This document shows positions 10,402 through 19,800 of a stretch of 64,000 nucleotides of DNA, one piece after another (position 1 is the stretch's first letter; each line of letters opens with the position of its first letter). Both the position numbers and the translations under genes were made by a program. The notes under the pieces are model-generated. The model had not been told where the DNA came from, did not search any database, and was given only the letters and a program-made list of their open reading frames with translations. This DNA is from Rhizobium esperanzae (lineage in GTDB: Bacteria > Pseudomonadota > Alphaproteobacteria > Rhizobiales > Rhizobiaceae), in assembly GCF_014197615.1 (NCBI RefSeq), contig NZ_JACIFY010000001.1:186001-250000 (forward strand), read 5' to 3'.

Positions 10402-10920
10402 ATGGCTGGTAGCGTGAATAAGGTAATTCTGGTTGGAAACGTGGGTGCAGACCCCGAAATCCGCCGTACTCAGGATGGCCGGCCGATCGCCAATCTTCGT
10501 ATCGCGACCTCGGAGACCTGGCGCGACCGAAATTCCGGCGAGCGCCGTGAAAAGACCGAATGGCACACTGTCGTCGTCTTCAACGAAGGCCTCTGCAAGG
10601 TCGTCGAGCAATATGTGAAGAAGGGCGCCAAGCTCTATATCGAAGGCCAGCTGCAGACCCGCAAATGGCAGGACCAGCAGGGCCAGGACCGCTACTCCAC
10701 CGAAGTGGTGCTGCAGGGCTTCAGCTCGACGCTGACGATGCTCGATGGCCGCGGCGATGGCGGCGGCGCAAGCTCCGGCTTCGGCGGCGGTCGTGGCGGC
10801 AGCAGCAACAATGATTATGGCGACGATTACGGCGCCCCGGCTCCGTCTTCATCGCCGAGCCGCGGCGGTGGCGGCGGCGGAAACTTCTCGCGCGATCTCG
10901 ACGACGACATCCCGTTCTGA
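10402..10920 (+). CDS. ssb: Single-stranded DNA-binding protein
   Basis: Encodes 172 residues. The OB fold starts [21 protein letters not shown] and includes [26 protein letters not shown] Gly/Ser-rich linker follows from about residue 115, and the C-terminal tip is DDDIPF, which recruits repair and replication partners. Start chosen at ATG 10402 because the conserved MAGSVNKV begins there. It protects single strands during replication, recombination and repair, and shares an SOS-type control region with uvrA. Confidence 0.97.
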   Translation: MAGSVNKVILVGNVGADPEIRRTQDGRPIANLRIATSETWRDRNSGERREKTEWHTVVVFNEGLCKVVEQYVKKGAKLYIEGQLQTRKWQDQQGQDRYSTEVVLQGFSSTLTMLDGRGDGGGASSGFGGGRGGSSNNDYGDDYGAPAPSSSPSRGGGGGGNFSRDLDDDIPF

Positions 10921-10952
10921 TCGACCGCTTTTCCTCGCTTGGAAAAGAGTTG

Positions 10953-10988
10953 AGAGCATGATGCCTTGATGGCGTCATGCTCTTTTTC
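10953..10988 (+). terminator. Rho-independent terminator of ssb
   Basis: GAGCATGATGCC and GGCGTCATGCTC form a 12-base-pair stem with a TTGAT loop, followed by TTTTTCTTT. Confidence 0.85.
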
Positions 10989-11003
10989 TTTGGAATTCGC
11001 CGT

Positions 11004-11651
11004 TCAGTGTGGCGTCGCGCTGATCAGGTTGAGTGCGGCTTTCGCGCCGTCGACGACGAATTGCACCGCCAGCGCCGCGAGGATGACGCCGAGGAGCCGT
11101 GTCAGGATCGCCCGGCCGGTGACGCCGAGGAAGCGGTCGAGCCTGTCGGCGATCAGCAGCATCAGCAGCGTCAGCAACAGATTGGCGGCAATGACGGCGA
11201 TGAGTTGGGCTTTTCCGACGGAGGTCGCCAGCGTGCCGGCAAGCAGGATTGTCGCCGAGATCGCGCCGGGGCCTGCGATCAGCGGCAAGGCGAGGGGGAA
11301 GACGGCGATATTTTCGATGTGATCCTTGGTGACGGCAGCCTCGGAAGCCTTCTCCTTGCGCTCCTGCCGCCGCTCGAACACCATTTCGAAGGCGATCCAG
11401 AAGAGCAGCAGCCCGCCGGCGATGCGGAAGGCGCCGATCGAGATGCCGAGAACGCCGAGCACGCTGGCGCCGAACAGGGCGAAGACGGCGAGGATGATGA
11501 AGGCGATGGTCGAGCCGCGCAGCGCCACCTGCGTGCGCTCGGTCCGGCTCATGCCCGCCGTCAGCCCCAGGAAGATCGGGGCGAGCCCGGGCGGATCGAT
11601 GGTGACGAGCAGCGTCGTGAAGGCGTTGATCAATTGGTCGGCGCTTGCCAT
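11004..11651 (-). CDS. MarC-family integral membrane protein
   Basis: Encodes 215 residues with about six hydrophobic helices. The sequence LVTIDPPGLAPIFLGLTAGMSRTERTQVALRGSTIAF near the N terminus and FPLALPLIAGPGAISATILLAG in the middle are the conserved MarC/YhgN segments. The transport substrate is unknown; the old link to antibiotic resistance in E. coli was withdrawn. Single gene, convergent with ssb, divergent from gyrA. Confidence 0.9.
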   Translation of the reverse strand: MASADQLINAFTTLLVTIDPPGLAPIFLGLTAGMSRTERTQVALRGSTIAFIILAVFALFGASVLGVLGISIGAFRIAGGLLLFWIAFEMVFERRQERKEKASEAAVTKDHIENIAVFPLALPLIAGPGAISATILLAGTLATSVGKAQLIAVIAANLLLTLLMLLIADRLDRFLGVTGRAILTRLLGVILAALAVQFVVDGAKAALNLISATPH

Positions 11652-11887
11652 CGTCTCTCCGGAAGCCCATATGGTGCCATGGTTTTTATGATTGTGAAGC
11701 GGGGATTCCGATTTGGCAAATATCCCGCGGCCGCCCGCGGCGGATTTGTCCGCTCAGGCCGCGCATCTTGCATGTTTTACCGTCTTTAAGCCGCAAAAGC
11801 CTGTTCAAAACGCCCTGTGAAATTGGCGCGGGAACGGGCTTTCCGCTATAAATCTTCAAGTGATTCTAGAAGAGATCGTGATCTGTT

Positions 11888-14710
11888 TTGACTGAGCAAA
11901 CACCCCCCGGCGGCGGGAAGCTCCCGCCAGGCATCGAGCCCATCTCCATCATGGAGGAAATGCAGCGGTCGTATCTCGATTACGCCATGAGCGTCATCGT
12001 CAGCCGCGCGCTGCCCGACGTGCGCGACGGCCTGAAGCCCGTGCACCGGCGCATCCTCTACGGCATGTCCGAGCTCGGCATCGACTGGAACAAGAAATAC
12101 GTCAAATGCGCCCGCGTCACCGGTGACGTGATGGGTAAATACCACCCGCACGGCAATACCGCGATCTATGATGCGCTGGCCCGCATGGCCCAGCCCTGGT
12201 CGCTGCGTCTGCCGCTGATCGATGGCCAGGGCAATTTCGGCTCGGTCGACGGCGATCCGCCGGCGGCCGAACGTTACACCGAATGCCGCCTGGAAAAGGC
12301 CGCCCATTCGCTGCTCGACGATCTCGACAAGGAAACCGTCGATTTCCGCGACAACTATGACGGCACGCTGTCCGAGCCGGTCGTGGTGCCCGCCAAGTTC
12401 CCGAACCTGCTCGTCAACGGCGCCGGCGGCATCGCCGTCGGCATGGCGACCAACATTCCGCCGCACAATCTTTCCGAAGTCATCGACGGCTGCATCGCGC
12501 TGATCAACGATCCGGCCATCGAGCTGCCGGAACTGATGCAGATCATTCCCGGCCCCGACTTCCCGACGGGTGCCAAGATCCTCGGCCGTGCCGGCATTCG
12601 CTCGGCCTACGAGACCGGTCGTGGCTCGGTCATCATGCGCGGCGTCGCCGCCATCGAGCCGATGCGCGGCGACCGCGAGCAGATCATCATCACCGAGATT
12701 CCCTACCAGGTGAACAAGGCGACGATGATCGAAAAGATGGCCGAGCTGGTGCGCGACAAGCGCATCGAGGGCATCTCCGACCTGCGCGACGAATCCGACC
12801 GCCAGGGTTACCGCGTCGTCGTCGAGCTGAAGCGCGACGCCAATGCCGAGGTCATCCTCAACCAGCTCTATCGCTATACGCCGCTGCAGACCTCCTTCGG
12901 CTGCAACATGGTAGCGCTGAACGGCGGCAAGCCCGAACAGTTGGCGCTGCTCGACATGCTGCGCGCTTTCGTCTCCTTCCGCGAGGAAGTCGTTAGCCGG
13001 AGAACGAAATTCCTGCTGCGCAAGGCGCGTGACCGCGCCCATGTGTTGGTCGGTCTTGCGATTGCTGTCGCCAATATCGATGAAGTCATCCGCGTCATCC
13101 GCCAGGCGCCCGATCCGCAGTCGGCCCGCGAAGAGCTGATGACCCGCCGCTGGCCGGCTGAAGATGTCGAGAGCCTGATCCGTCTGATCGACGATCCGCG
13201 CCACCGCATCAACGAGGATCTGACCTACAATCTCTCCGAAGAGCAGGCGCGCGCCATCCTCGAACTGCGTCTTGCCCGCCTGACGGCGCTTGGCCGCGAC
13301 GAAATCGGCGACGAACTCAACAAAATCGGCGAAGAGATCAAGGATTACCTCGATATTCTCTCCTCGCGCATCCGCATCCAGACGATCGTCAAGGATGAAC
13401 TCATTGCCGTTCGCGACGAATTCGGCACGCCGCGCCGCACCGAGATCGTCGATGGCGGCCTCGAAATGGACGACGAAGATCTGATCGCCCGCGAGGACAT
13501 GGTCGTCACCGTCTCGCATCTCGGCTATATCAAGCGCGTGCCGTTGACCACCTACCGCGCCCAGCGCCGCGGTGGCAAGGGTCGCTCCGGCATGACCACC
13601 CGCGACGAGGATTTCGTTAGCCGGCTATTTGTGGTCAACACCCATACCCCGGTTCTGTTCTTCTCCTCGCGTGGCATCGTCTACAAGGAGAAGGTCTGGC
13701 GCTTGCCGATCGGCACGCCGACCTCGCGCGGCAAGGCGTTGATCAACATGCTGCCGCTCGAACCCGGCGAACGCATCACCACCATCCTGCCCTTGCCTGA
13801 GGACGAGGCGAGCTGGGACAATCTCGACGTCATGTTCTCGACCACGCGCGGCACGGTTCGCCGCAACAAGCTGTCGGACTTCGTTCAGGTCAACCGCAAC
13901 GGCAAGATCGCCATGAAACTCGAGGAGGAGGGCGACGAAATCCTCTCCGTCGAGACCTGCACCGATCAGGACGACGTTCTCCTGACCACGGCGCTCGGCC
14001 AGTGCATCCGCTTCTCGGTCGACGACGTGCGCGTCTTTGCCGGCCGCAACTCGATCGGCGTGCGCGGCATCAATCTCGGCGAAGGCGACCGCATCATCTC
14101 GATGACGATCGTCGGCCATGTCGATGCCGAGCCGTGGGAGCGCGCCGCCTACCTGAAGCGCTCCGCCGCCGAACGGCGTGCAACGGGCGTTGATGAAGAG
14201 GACATCGCTCTGGTCGGTGAAGAAGTCACCGAAGAGGGACAACTCTCCGACGAGCGCTATGAAGTGTTGAGAGCCCGCGAACAATTCGTGCTGACGGTCT
14301 CGGAAAAGGGCTTCGGCAAGCGTTCGTCTTCCTACGACTTCCGCATCTCCGGCCGTGGCGGCAAGGGTATCCGCGCCACCGACACGTCGAAAACAGGCGA
14401 GATCGGCGAACTGGTTGCGGCCTTCCCCGTCGATGACGGCGACCAGATCATGCTGGTTTCCGATGGCGGCCAGCTGATCCGCGTACCGGTCGGCGGTATC
14501 CGCATCGCCAGCCGCGCCACCAAGGGCGTCACCATCTTCTCGACGCACAAGGACGAAAAGGTCGTCTCGGTCGAGCGCATCAGTGAACCGGAGGACGACG
14601 AGGCGGAGGAGGCTGTCGAGGTTGCCGAAGGCGCCGCTGCTGCCGAGGACGGTGCTGCCGGCGAAGCGCCGATTGCCGAGGGTGATCCCGCCGGACCTGC
14701 CGAGGAATGA
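11888..14710 (+). CDS. gyrA: DNA gyrase subunit A
   Basis: Encodes 940 residues, with an acidic C-terminal tail longer than in E. coli. It is the breakage-reunion subunit that introduces negative supercoils with GyrB. The start appears to be TTG 11888 (reading [22 protein letters not shown]), with AGAAGA upstream. The winged-helix region has [23 protein letters not shown], and the catalytic Tyr lies in [17 protein letters not shown]-terminal beta-pinwheel repeats include the GyrA box QRRGGKG near residue 560. The position matching E. coli Ser83 is Thr and the one matching Asp87 is Asp. Single gene with its own terminator. Confidence 0.97.
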   Translation: MTEQTPPGGGKLPPGIEPISIMEEMQRSYLDYAMSVIVSRALPDVRDGLKPVHRRILYGMSELGIDWNKKYVKCARVTGDVMGKYHPHGNTAIYDALARMAQPWSLRLPLIDGQGNFGSVDGDPPAAERYTECRLEKAAHSLLDDLDKETVDFRDNYDGTLSEPVVVPAKFPNLLVNGAGGIAVGMATNIPPHNLSEVIDGCIALINDPAIELPELMQIIPGPDFPTGAKILGRAGIRSAYETGRGSVIMRGVAAIEPMRGDREQIIITEIPYQVNKATMIEKMAELVRDKRIEGISDLRDESDRQGYRVVVELKRDANAEVILNQLYRYTPLQTSFGCNMVALNGGKPEQLALLDMLRAFVSFREEVVSRRTKFLLRKARDRAHVLVGLAIAVANIDEVIRVIRQAPDPQSAREELMTRRWPAEDVESLIRLIDDPRHRINEDLTYNLSEEQARAILELRLARLTALGRDEIGDELNKIGEEIKDYLDILSSRIRIQTIVKDELIAVRDEFGTPRRTEIVDGGLEMDDEDLIAREDMVVTVSHLGYIKRVPLTTYRAQRRGGKGRSGMTTRDEDFVSRLFVVNTHTPVLFFSSRGIVYKEKVWRLPIGTPTSRGKALINMLPLEPGERITTILPLPEDEASWDNLDVMFSTTRGTVRRNKLSDFVQVNRNGKIAMKLEEEGDEILSVETCTDQDDVLLTTALGQCIRFSVDDVRVFAGRNSIGVRGINLGEGDRIISMTIVGHVDAEPWERAAYLKRSAAERRATGVDEEDIALVGEEVTEEGQLSDERYEVLRAREQFVLTVSEKGFGKRSSSYDFRISGRGGKGIRATDTSKTGEIGELVAAFPVDDGDQIMLVSDGGQLIRVPVGGIRIASRATKGVTIFSTHKDEKVVSVERISEPEDDEAEEAVEVAEGAAAAEDGAAGEAPIAEGDPAGPAEE

Positions 14711-14720
14711 TCAGATGAAC

Positions 14721-14748
14721 GGGGCGGCTTCGGGCCGCCCTTTTCTTT
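14721..14748 (+). terminator. Rho-independent terminator of gyrA
   Basis: GGGCGGC and GCCGCCC form a stem with a TTCGG loop, followed by TTTTCTTTT, about 10 bases after the stop codon. Confidence 0.85.
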
Positions 14749-14799
14749 TCAGCTCGCGCTTTTGCTTTCAAGCGGGGGATGGTTCAGGCCACGCCAAAG

Positions 14800-14832
14800 A
14801 AAAAGCCGGACGCTGGGTGCATCCGGCTTTGA
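14800..14832 (-). terminator. Rho-independent terminator for the small membrane-protein genes
   Basis: On the minus strand AAAGCCGGATGC pairs with GCGTCCGGCTTT and is followed by TTCTTT. It lies 60 bases past the stop of the 44-residue gene. Confidence 0.7.
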
Positions 14833-14890
14833 AAGGCCTTGGGCAGCGGAAGGGGCCGCTCAAGGTGGGGAAGGGTTGGAAAGAGGAAAG

Positions 14891-15025
14891 TCAGAACGCT
14901 CTGTGTTTTTCGTTCAGCGCCTTTACCTCTTCGCCTTCGCGCCGGAGCGCCGAGATCGTCGAGGTTACGGACACGATGAACATGACGCTGATAAGGGCCG
15001 TGAGCACTGTCAAGATCGTGAACAT
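14891..15025 (-). CDS. Small single-span membrane protein (44 residues)
   Basis: A short gene that gene finders may miss. It reads MFTILTVLTALISVMFIVSV, one membrane helix, then a charged tail ending LNEKHRAF. AGGAAAGG lies 7 bases before the ATG at 15025 (an ATG at 15031 is too close to it). It follows the 51-residue gene by 36 bases and is followed by a terminator, so the two probably form a small operon from the stress-type promoter at 15266-15290. Function unknown. Confidence 0.65.
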   Translation of the reverse strand: MFTILTVLTALISVMFIVSVTSTISALRREGEEVKALNEKHRAF

Positions 15026-15061
15026 GGGCATTCCTTTCCTGGGGAGTTGCGTTCTCGCCCC

Positions 15062-15217
15062 TCAGTACTGGCCCAGTACGGCCGTCCGGGCCGAAGCATA
15101 GGGACCATAAACCTTGGACGTATCGACCTTCTGATCATAGAGAGCGACAGTTGCGGTCAGCATGCCCGTGACCATTACCATCCAGAGCACGTTAATCATC
15201 GTAATCTTGCCGGGCAT
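15062..15217 (-). CDS. Small single-span membrane protein (51 residues)
   Basis: Starts MPGKITMINVLWMVMVTGML at ATG 15217, with AGGAC upstream. One hydrophobic helix is followed by a polar tail rich in Tyr, Ser and Ala (VDTSKVYGPYASARTAVLGQY). I do not recognise a family. The GGAAC-N16-CGTT promoter 49 bases upstream suggests general stress control. Confidence 0.65.
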   Translation of the reverse strand: MPGKITMINVLWMVMVTGMLTATVALYDQKVDTSKVYGPYASARTAVLGQY

Positions 15218-15265
15218 CTTTAGTCCTTCCTGCCGCGATAATCGCATCTATATGTCGGTTGAATG

Positions 15266-15290
15266 AACGCATCCGTGTTGGAATGGTTCC
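15266..15290 (-). promoter_or_regulatory. EcfG-type general stress promoter candidate
   Basis: The minus strand reads GGAAC, 16 bases, CGTT, an exact match to the alphaproteobacterial EcfG consensus. It lies 49 bases upstream of the 51-residue membrane-protein start. Confidence 0.7.
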
Positions 15291-15348
15291 GTCGGATATT
15301 GAGGGGGTGTTTACCAATGCCGATCTGAAGCCTCCTTGAATGTCTCGT

Positions 15349-15639
15349 TCATCTGGCGTTCAGATTCGAAGCCCGGTTTTCCCCGCGCAGGCGACCTTGG
15401 GCGCGCACGATCGCCGCATGTTCGGCAAGTTCCGGCCGCACCCAGCTCACCTCGTAGCGATCGACGAAATAGCCATAAGCCAACTCGGCAACGAAGGAGG
15501 AAACGACGGCAAGTGCAACGAGCACGATCAGCATGGATCTGGACTTTCGGGGAGCGCCGGATGCCGGGATGGCATCGGCTGCGTTGATGGTTTGAGTTAA
15601 GCAGATCCTGTCTGAAACCGCCTTGAACGGGTCATTCAT
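15349..15639 (-). CDS. Hypothetical membrane protein (96 residues)
   Basis: Encodes 96 residues. Residues 1-34 are cytoplasmic-like, residues 35-57 (SMLIVLVALAVVSSFVAELAYGYF) form one membrane span, and the tail is charged. No family recognised. The codon choice is GC-rich and normal for the genome. The start at 15639 lacks a strong ribosome site, so the true start could be internal. Confidence 0.55.
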   Translation of the reverse strand: MNDPFKAVSDRICLTQTINAADAIPASGAPRKSRSMLIVLVALAVVSSFVAELAYGYFVDRYEVSWVRPELAEHAAIVRAQGRLRGENRASNLNAR

Positions 15640-15729
15640 CCGCCGTTCAACCGTCCGGGGCGATCGGCCAAATCACTTGCGGCAAAGCGGCATCCATGAC
15701 AAAAGGCGTCAAACCAACGGTCGGGCCAG

Positions 15730-16224
15730 ATGACGACAGCTTTTTATCCGGGGTCTTTCGACCCGATCACCAATGGGCATGTGGATGTTCTGGTCCAGGC
15801 GCTGAACGTCGCCGAAAAGGTGATCGTCGCGATCGGCATCCATCCCGGCAAGGCGCCGCTGTTTTCCTTCGAGGAAAGGGCCGAGCTGATCCGCCGCTCT
15901 CTGGCTGAAGCGCTGCCCGGCAAGGCCGGCGATATCACGGTCGTCGCCTTCGACAATCTGGTCGTCGATGCCGCCCGCACCCATGGCGCCACGCTTTTGA
16001 TCCGCGGTCTTCGCGACGGCACCGATCTTGATTATGAAATGCAGATGGCCGGCATGAACAGGACGATGGCGCCTGATATCCAGACCATCTTTTTGCCGGC
16101 GGGCACGGCCTCTCGGCCCATTACCGCCACATTGGTCCGCCAGATCGCCGCCATGGGCGGCGATGTCAGCGCCTTCGTGCCGGCCGCCGTCCTAGAAGCC
16201 CTCACAGCCAAGCGCCAAAATTAA
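15730..16224 (+). CDS. coaD: Phosphopantetheine adenylyltransferase
   Basis: Encodes 164 residues. CoaD catalyses the fourth step of coenzyme A synthesis, joining ATP and 4'-phosphopantetheine. The nucleotidyltransferase signature [16 protein letters not shown] is at the N terminus, and [22 protein letters not shown] near residue 90 is the second conserved block. It opens a rightward run with two cyclophilins and queA-tgt; the next gene begins 73 bases on. Confidence 0.96.
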   Translation: MTTAFYPGSFDPITNGHVDVLVQALNVAEKVIVAIGIHPGKAPLFSFEERAELIRRSLAEALPGKAGDITVVAFDNLVVDAARTHGATLLIRGLRDGTDLDYEMQMAGMNRTMAPDIQTIFLPAGTASRPITATLVRQIAAMGGDVSAFVPAAVLEALTAKRQN

Positions 16225-16297
16225 CAACTACAAAGACTTGCAGGCACAAGACCGGCAAGCGCAAAGACCAGGCGGAACCCGCCGTTATGGAGCCCAT

Positions 16298-16870
16298 ATG
16301 AAACTCTTTTATCTCGCATTTGCCGGCGTGTTGTATCTCGCCTCCTTCGCAGGCGATGCCTTCGCCCAGTCTGCCGATCATTACCTCACCATCCAGCTGA
16401 AGAACGGCCCCGTCGTCATCCAGCTCATGCCTGATGTTGCGCCGAAGCATGTCGCCCAGATCGAGGCGCTGGCCAAGAAGGGCGAATACGACAACGTCGC
16501 CTTCCATCGCGTCATCGAGGGTTTCATGGCTCAGACCGGCGACGTCAAATATGGCAACATGGAAAAGAACTTTGATGCGAGCCTGGCCGGCACCGGCGGC
16601 TCCGACCTTCCGGACCTTCCGGCTGAATTCTCCAAGACCCCATTCGTGCGTGGCACGGTCGGCATGGCCCGTTCGCAGGATCCGAATTCCGCCAACTCGC
16701 AGTTCTTCATCATGTTCGCCGACGGCTCCTTCCTGAACGGCCAGTACACCGTCGTCGGTAAGGTCGTGTCCGGCATGGAGAATGTCGACAAGATCAAGCG
16801 CGGCGAAGGCCAGAACGGCGAAGTCAAAAGTCCCGACCGGATGATCAAGGTCACCCTGGGCAAGAAGTAA
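16298..16870 (+). CDS. Exported cyclophilin-type peptidyl-prolyl isomerase
   Basis: Encodes 190 residues. The first 24 residues (MKLFYLAFAGVLYLASFAGD, then AFAQ) are a signal peptide, so it acts in the periplasm on folding of exported proteins. The cyclophilin domain has FHRVIEGFMAQTGD, VGMARSQDPNSANSQFFI and the GTGGSDLPDL loop. ATG 16298 is chosen because the signal peptide starts there. It is followed by a cytoplasmic paralogue 28 bases downstream. Confidence 0.93.
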   Translation: MKLFYLAFAGVLYLASFAGDAFAQSADHYLTIQLKNGPVVIQLMPDVAPKHVAQIEALAKKGEYDNVAFHRVIEGFMAQTGDVKYGNMEKNFDASLAGTGGSDLPDLPAEFSKTPFVRGTVGMARSQDPNSANSQFFIMFADGSFLNGQYTVVGKVVSGMENVDKIKRGEGQNGEVKSPDRMIKVTLGKK

Positions 16871-16898
16871 GTTACGAGACAAACAAGAGGAGAAGACA

Positions 16899-17408
16899 AT
16901 GGCCGAGATCAAGGATCCCGAAAACACCATCATTCTGGAAACCACCAAGGGCAAGGTTGTCATTCAGCTTCTGCCGCAGGTCGCCCCCGAACATGTCGCC
17001 CGCATCAAGGAACTCGCCCGCGAGAAGGCCTATGACGGCGTCGTTTTCCACCGCGTCATCCAGGATTTCATGGCCCAGACGGGCGATGTCGAATATGGCA
17101 AGAAGGGTTCGGAAACCTTCAATCCCGGCCGGGCCGGCATGGGCGGCTCCTCCAAGCCGGATCTGAAGGCTGAATTCTCCGCGACGACGCATACGCGCGG
17201 CACCTGCTCGATGGCCCGTTCGCAGAACCCGAACTCCGCCAATTCGCAGTTCTTCATCTGCTTCACCGACGCGCCCTGGCTGAACAAGCAATATTCCGTC
17301 TGGGGCCAGGTCATCGAAGGCATGGAAAACGTCGACAAGATCAAGCGCGGCGAGCCGGTTTCCGATCCGGACTCGATCGTCTCGATGCGGGTTGCCGCCG
17401 ACGTCTGA
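16899..17408 (+). CDS. ppiB: Cytoplasmic cyclophilin-type peptidyl-prolyl isomerase
   Basis: Encodes 169 residues without a signal peptide. FHRVIQDFMAQTGDVEYG and CSMARSQNPNSANSQFFICF are the catalytic and substrate-binding segments. It is clearly a tandem relative of the upstream exported form. GAGGAGA precedes the start. The gene ends at a hairpin before queA. Confidence 0.94.
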   Translation: MAEIKDPENTIILETTKGKVVIQLLPQVAPEHVARIKELAREKAYDGVVFHRVIQDFMAQTGDVEYGKKGSETFNPGRAGMGGSSKPDLKAEFSATTHTRGTCSMARSQNPNSANSQFFICFTDAPWLNKQYSVWGQVIEGMENVDKIKRGEPVSDPDSIVSMRVAADV

Positions 17409-17422
17409 TTGTGATTTCTGCT

Positions 17423-17466
17423 GAAACCCGCCCTTGCGTCACTGCGCGAGGGCGGGTTTCGCTTTG
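17423..17466 (+). terminator. Hairpin between ppiB and queA
   Basis: GAAACCCGCCCT and AGGGCGGGTTTC form a 12-base-pair stem, extendable by GCG/CGC, but the T run after it is weak (GCTTT). It begins 15 bases after the ppiB stop and ends 12 bases before queA. Confidence 0.6.
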
Positions 17467-17477
17467 AAAGTGCCCCA

Positions 17478-18563
17478 ATGCGCGTAGACCTTTTCGATTT
17501 CGATCTGCCCGATGAACGCATCGCCTTGCGGCCCGCCGAGCCGCGCGACAGTGCGCGCCTGCTCGTTGTCGATCCCAATGCGGCTAACCTGCTCTCCGAT
17601 CATCGTGTCGGCGATCTCGCCTCCTTTCTGCGGGCGGGCGATGCGCTTGTTTTCAACGATACCAAGGTCATTCCAGCCCAGCTCGAGGGCATCCGCCACC
17701 GCGACGGCGCCGGCGGCCAGCAGGTCTCGGCGACGCTGCATATGCGCATCGGCCCCAGCCGCTGGAAGGCCTTTGCCAAGCCTGGCAAACGCATCAAACA
17801 GGGCGACCGCATTTCCTTCGGCCATTCCGGCGAAAGCTGCTATCTCGGCGCGCTCGATGCCATAGTCGAGGAAAAAGGCGAGGCCGGCGAGGTGACGCTG
17901 CTCTTCGATCTTTCCGGCCCGGCGCTCGACGAGGCGATCGCCGCGGTCGGCCATATTCCGCTGCCGCCCTATATTGCCGCCAAGCGCCCGGAAGACGAGC
18001 GCGACCGCGCGGATTACCAGACGATCTATGCCCGGGAGGAGGGCGCCGTCGCCGCGCCCACCGCCGGCCTGCATTTCACCCCTGCGCTGTTCGAGGCGCT
18101 CGACAAGGCCGGCATCGAACGCCATTTCGTCACACTGCATGTCGGTGCCGGCACCTTCCTGCCTGTCAAGGCCGACGATACCGACGATCACAAGATGCAT
18201 CTGGAAAGCGGCTATGTCAGCGCCGAAATCGCCGCCCGGCTGAATGCCGTCAAGGCAAGGGGCGGGCGCATCGTCTGTGTCGGCACCACTTCGCTGCGGC
18301 TGATCGAGAGTGCAACGGCGGAAAGCGGCGAGATCAAGCCCTGGGCCGGCGCCACCGGCATCTTCATCACACCCGGCTACCGCTTCAAGGCGGTCGACAT
18401 TCTGATGACCAATTTCCATCTGCCGCGCTCGACGCTGTTCATGCTGGTCTCGGCCTTTTCGGGCTTCGAGGCCATGCATGCGGCCTATAAACACGCCATT
18501 TCCACAGGCTACCGCTTCTACTCCTACGGCGACGCGAGCCTTCTTTTCCGGAAAGACAAATGA
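17478..18563 (+). CDS. queA: tRNA preQ1(34) S-adenosylmethionine ribosyltransferase-isomerase
   Basis: Encodes 361 residues. It begins [24 protein letters not shown] and has [37 protein letters not shown] segment (here [18 protein letters not shown]) and [17 protein letters not shown]. QueA makes epoxyqueuosine from preQ1 in tRNA. Its stop overlaps the tgt start in ATGA, so the two steps of wobble-base modification are translationally coupled. Confidence 0.97.
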   Translation: MRVDLFDFDLPDERIALRPAEPRDSARLLVVDPNAANLLSDHRVGDLASFLRAGDALVFNDTKVIPAQLEGIRHRDGAGGQQVSATLHMRIGPSRWKAFAKPGKRIKQGDRISFGHSGESCYLGALDAIVEEKGEAGEVTLLFDLSGPALDEAIAAVGHIPLPPYIAAKRPEDERDRADYQTIYAREEGAVAAPTAGLHFTPALFEALDKAGIERHFVTLHVGAGTFLPVKADDTDDHKMHLESGYVSAEIAARLNAVKARGGRIVCVGTTSLRLIESATAESGEIKPWAGATGIFITPGYRFKAVDILMTNFHLPRSTLFMLVSAFSGFEAMHAAYKHAISTGYRFYSYGDASLLFRKDK

Positions 18564-19690
18564 CAGAGAACTTCCAATTTACGCTTGAAAAGACCGACGC
18601 CGGCGCCCGCCTCGGCAAAATCTCCATGCCGCGCGGCGAAATCCGCACGCCGGCCTTCATGCCGGTCGGCACTGTCGGCACCGTCAAGGCCATGTATCTC
18701 GACCAGGTGCGCGAAACCGGTGCCGACATCATCCTCGGCAATACCTATCACCTGATGCTGCGCCCGACGGCCGAGCGCGTCGCCCGCCTCGGCGGCCTGC
18801 ACAAGCTGATCCGCTGGGAGCACCCGATCCTGACGGATTCCGGCGGTTTCCAGGTCATGTCGCTCTCCGGCCTGCGCAAGCTCGACGAGCAGGGCGTCAC
18901 CTTCAAGTCGCATGTCGACGGCAGCCTGCATCACATGTCGCCGGAGCGCTCCATCGAAATCCAGGGCCTACTCGGTTCCGACATCCAGATGCAGCTTGAT
19001 GAATGCGTGGCGCTGCCGGCCGAGCCGCGGGAGATCGAGCGCGCCATGGAAATGTCGCTGCGCTGGGCCGAGCGCTGCCGGGTCGCCTTCGGCGAGCAGC
19101 CGGGAAAGGCGATGTTCGGCATCGTTCAGGGTGGCGATATTCCGGCGCTGCGCGTTCGTTCGGCGCAGGCGCTGAGCGAGCTCGACCTCAAGGGTTATGC
19201 CATCGGCGGCCTTGCCGTCGGCGAGCCGCAGGATGTCATGCTGCAGATGCTGGACACGACTCTGCCGGTGCTGCCCGGGCAAAAGCCGCGTTACCTCATG
19301 GGCGTCGGCACGCCGGATGATATCCTGAAATCGGTCGCCCGCGGCATCGATATGTTCGACTGCGTCATGCCGACCCGTTCCGGCCGCCACGGCCTGGCCT
19401 TTACCCGCCGCGGCAAGGTCAATATCCGCAATGCCCGCCATGCCGAGGATATGCGCCCGCTCGACGAGCAGTCGAACTGCCCGGCCTCGCGCGATTATTC
19501 ACGCGCCTATCTGCACCATCTCGTCCGCTCCAACGAGGCGCTCGGCGGCATGCTGCTCTCCTGGAACAATCTCGCCTATTACCAGGAACTGATGCAGGGC
19601 ATCCGCAAGGCGATCGCCGAAGGCCGCTTCGCCGATTTCATGGCGGAAACACAGGAGGAATGGGCGAGGGGCGATCTGCAGCCGGTGTAA
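18560..19690 (+). CDS. tgt: Queuine (preQ1) tRNA-guanine transglycosylase
   Basis: Encodes 376 residues. It exchanges guanine-34 for preQ1 in tRNAs for Asn, Asp, His and Tyr. Visible are [28 protein letters not shown] with the catalytic Asp, [21 protein letters not shown] and [14 protein letters not shown]. The zinc ligands (CxC-type) expected near the C terminus are partly seen in [22 protein letters not shown] 18560 overlaps the queA stop. Confidence 0.97.
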   Translation: MTENFQFTLEKTDAGARLGKISMPRGEIRTPAFMPVGTVGTVKAMYLDQVRETGADIILGNTYHLMLRPTAERVARLGGLHKLIRWEHPILTDSGGFQVMSLSGLRKLDEQGVTFKSHVDGSLHHMSPERSIEIQGLLGSDIQMQLDECVALPAEPREIERAMEMSLRWAERCRVAFGEQPGKAMFGIVQGGDIPALRVRSAQALSELDLKGYAIGGLAVGEPQDVMLQMLDTTLPVLPGQKPRYLMGVGTPDDILKSVARGIDMFDCVMPTRSGRHGLAFTRRGKVNIRNARHAEDMRPLDEQSNCPASRDYSRAYLHHLVRSNEALGGMLLSWNNLAYYQELMQGIRKAIAEGRFADFMAETQEEWARGDLQPV

Positions 19691-19693
19691 AAG

Positions 19694-19800
19694 GCTAAAG
19701 CGCGTCGCGATCTTTCAGATTCGCTCTTCGCGCTTTAGGTCTTTGTTTTCCGCATGTCGTTGCCGCAAAACCGCTGCACACTTTTGCGCGACATGCTCTA
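19694..19800. repeat. Intergenic palindromic repeat (rhizobial dispersed type)
   Basis: Two nested inverted parts: TAAAGCGCG...CGCGCTTTA at the left, and GCATGTCGTTGCCGCAAAACCGC followed by TTTTGCGCGACATGC at the right. This layout matches short intergenic palindromic elements that I recall as common in Rhizobium genomes. It lies between the converging tgt and acyltransferase genes and the last bases include the latter's stop codon. Only one copy is seen here. Confidence 0.6.

Noticed and set aside
11846..13519. 557-codon open frame opposite gyrA
   Set aside because: Antisense shadow without ribosome site or domain.
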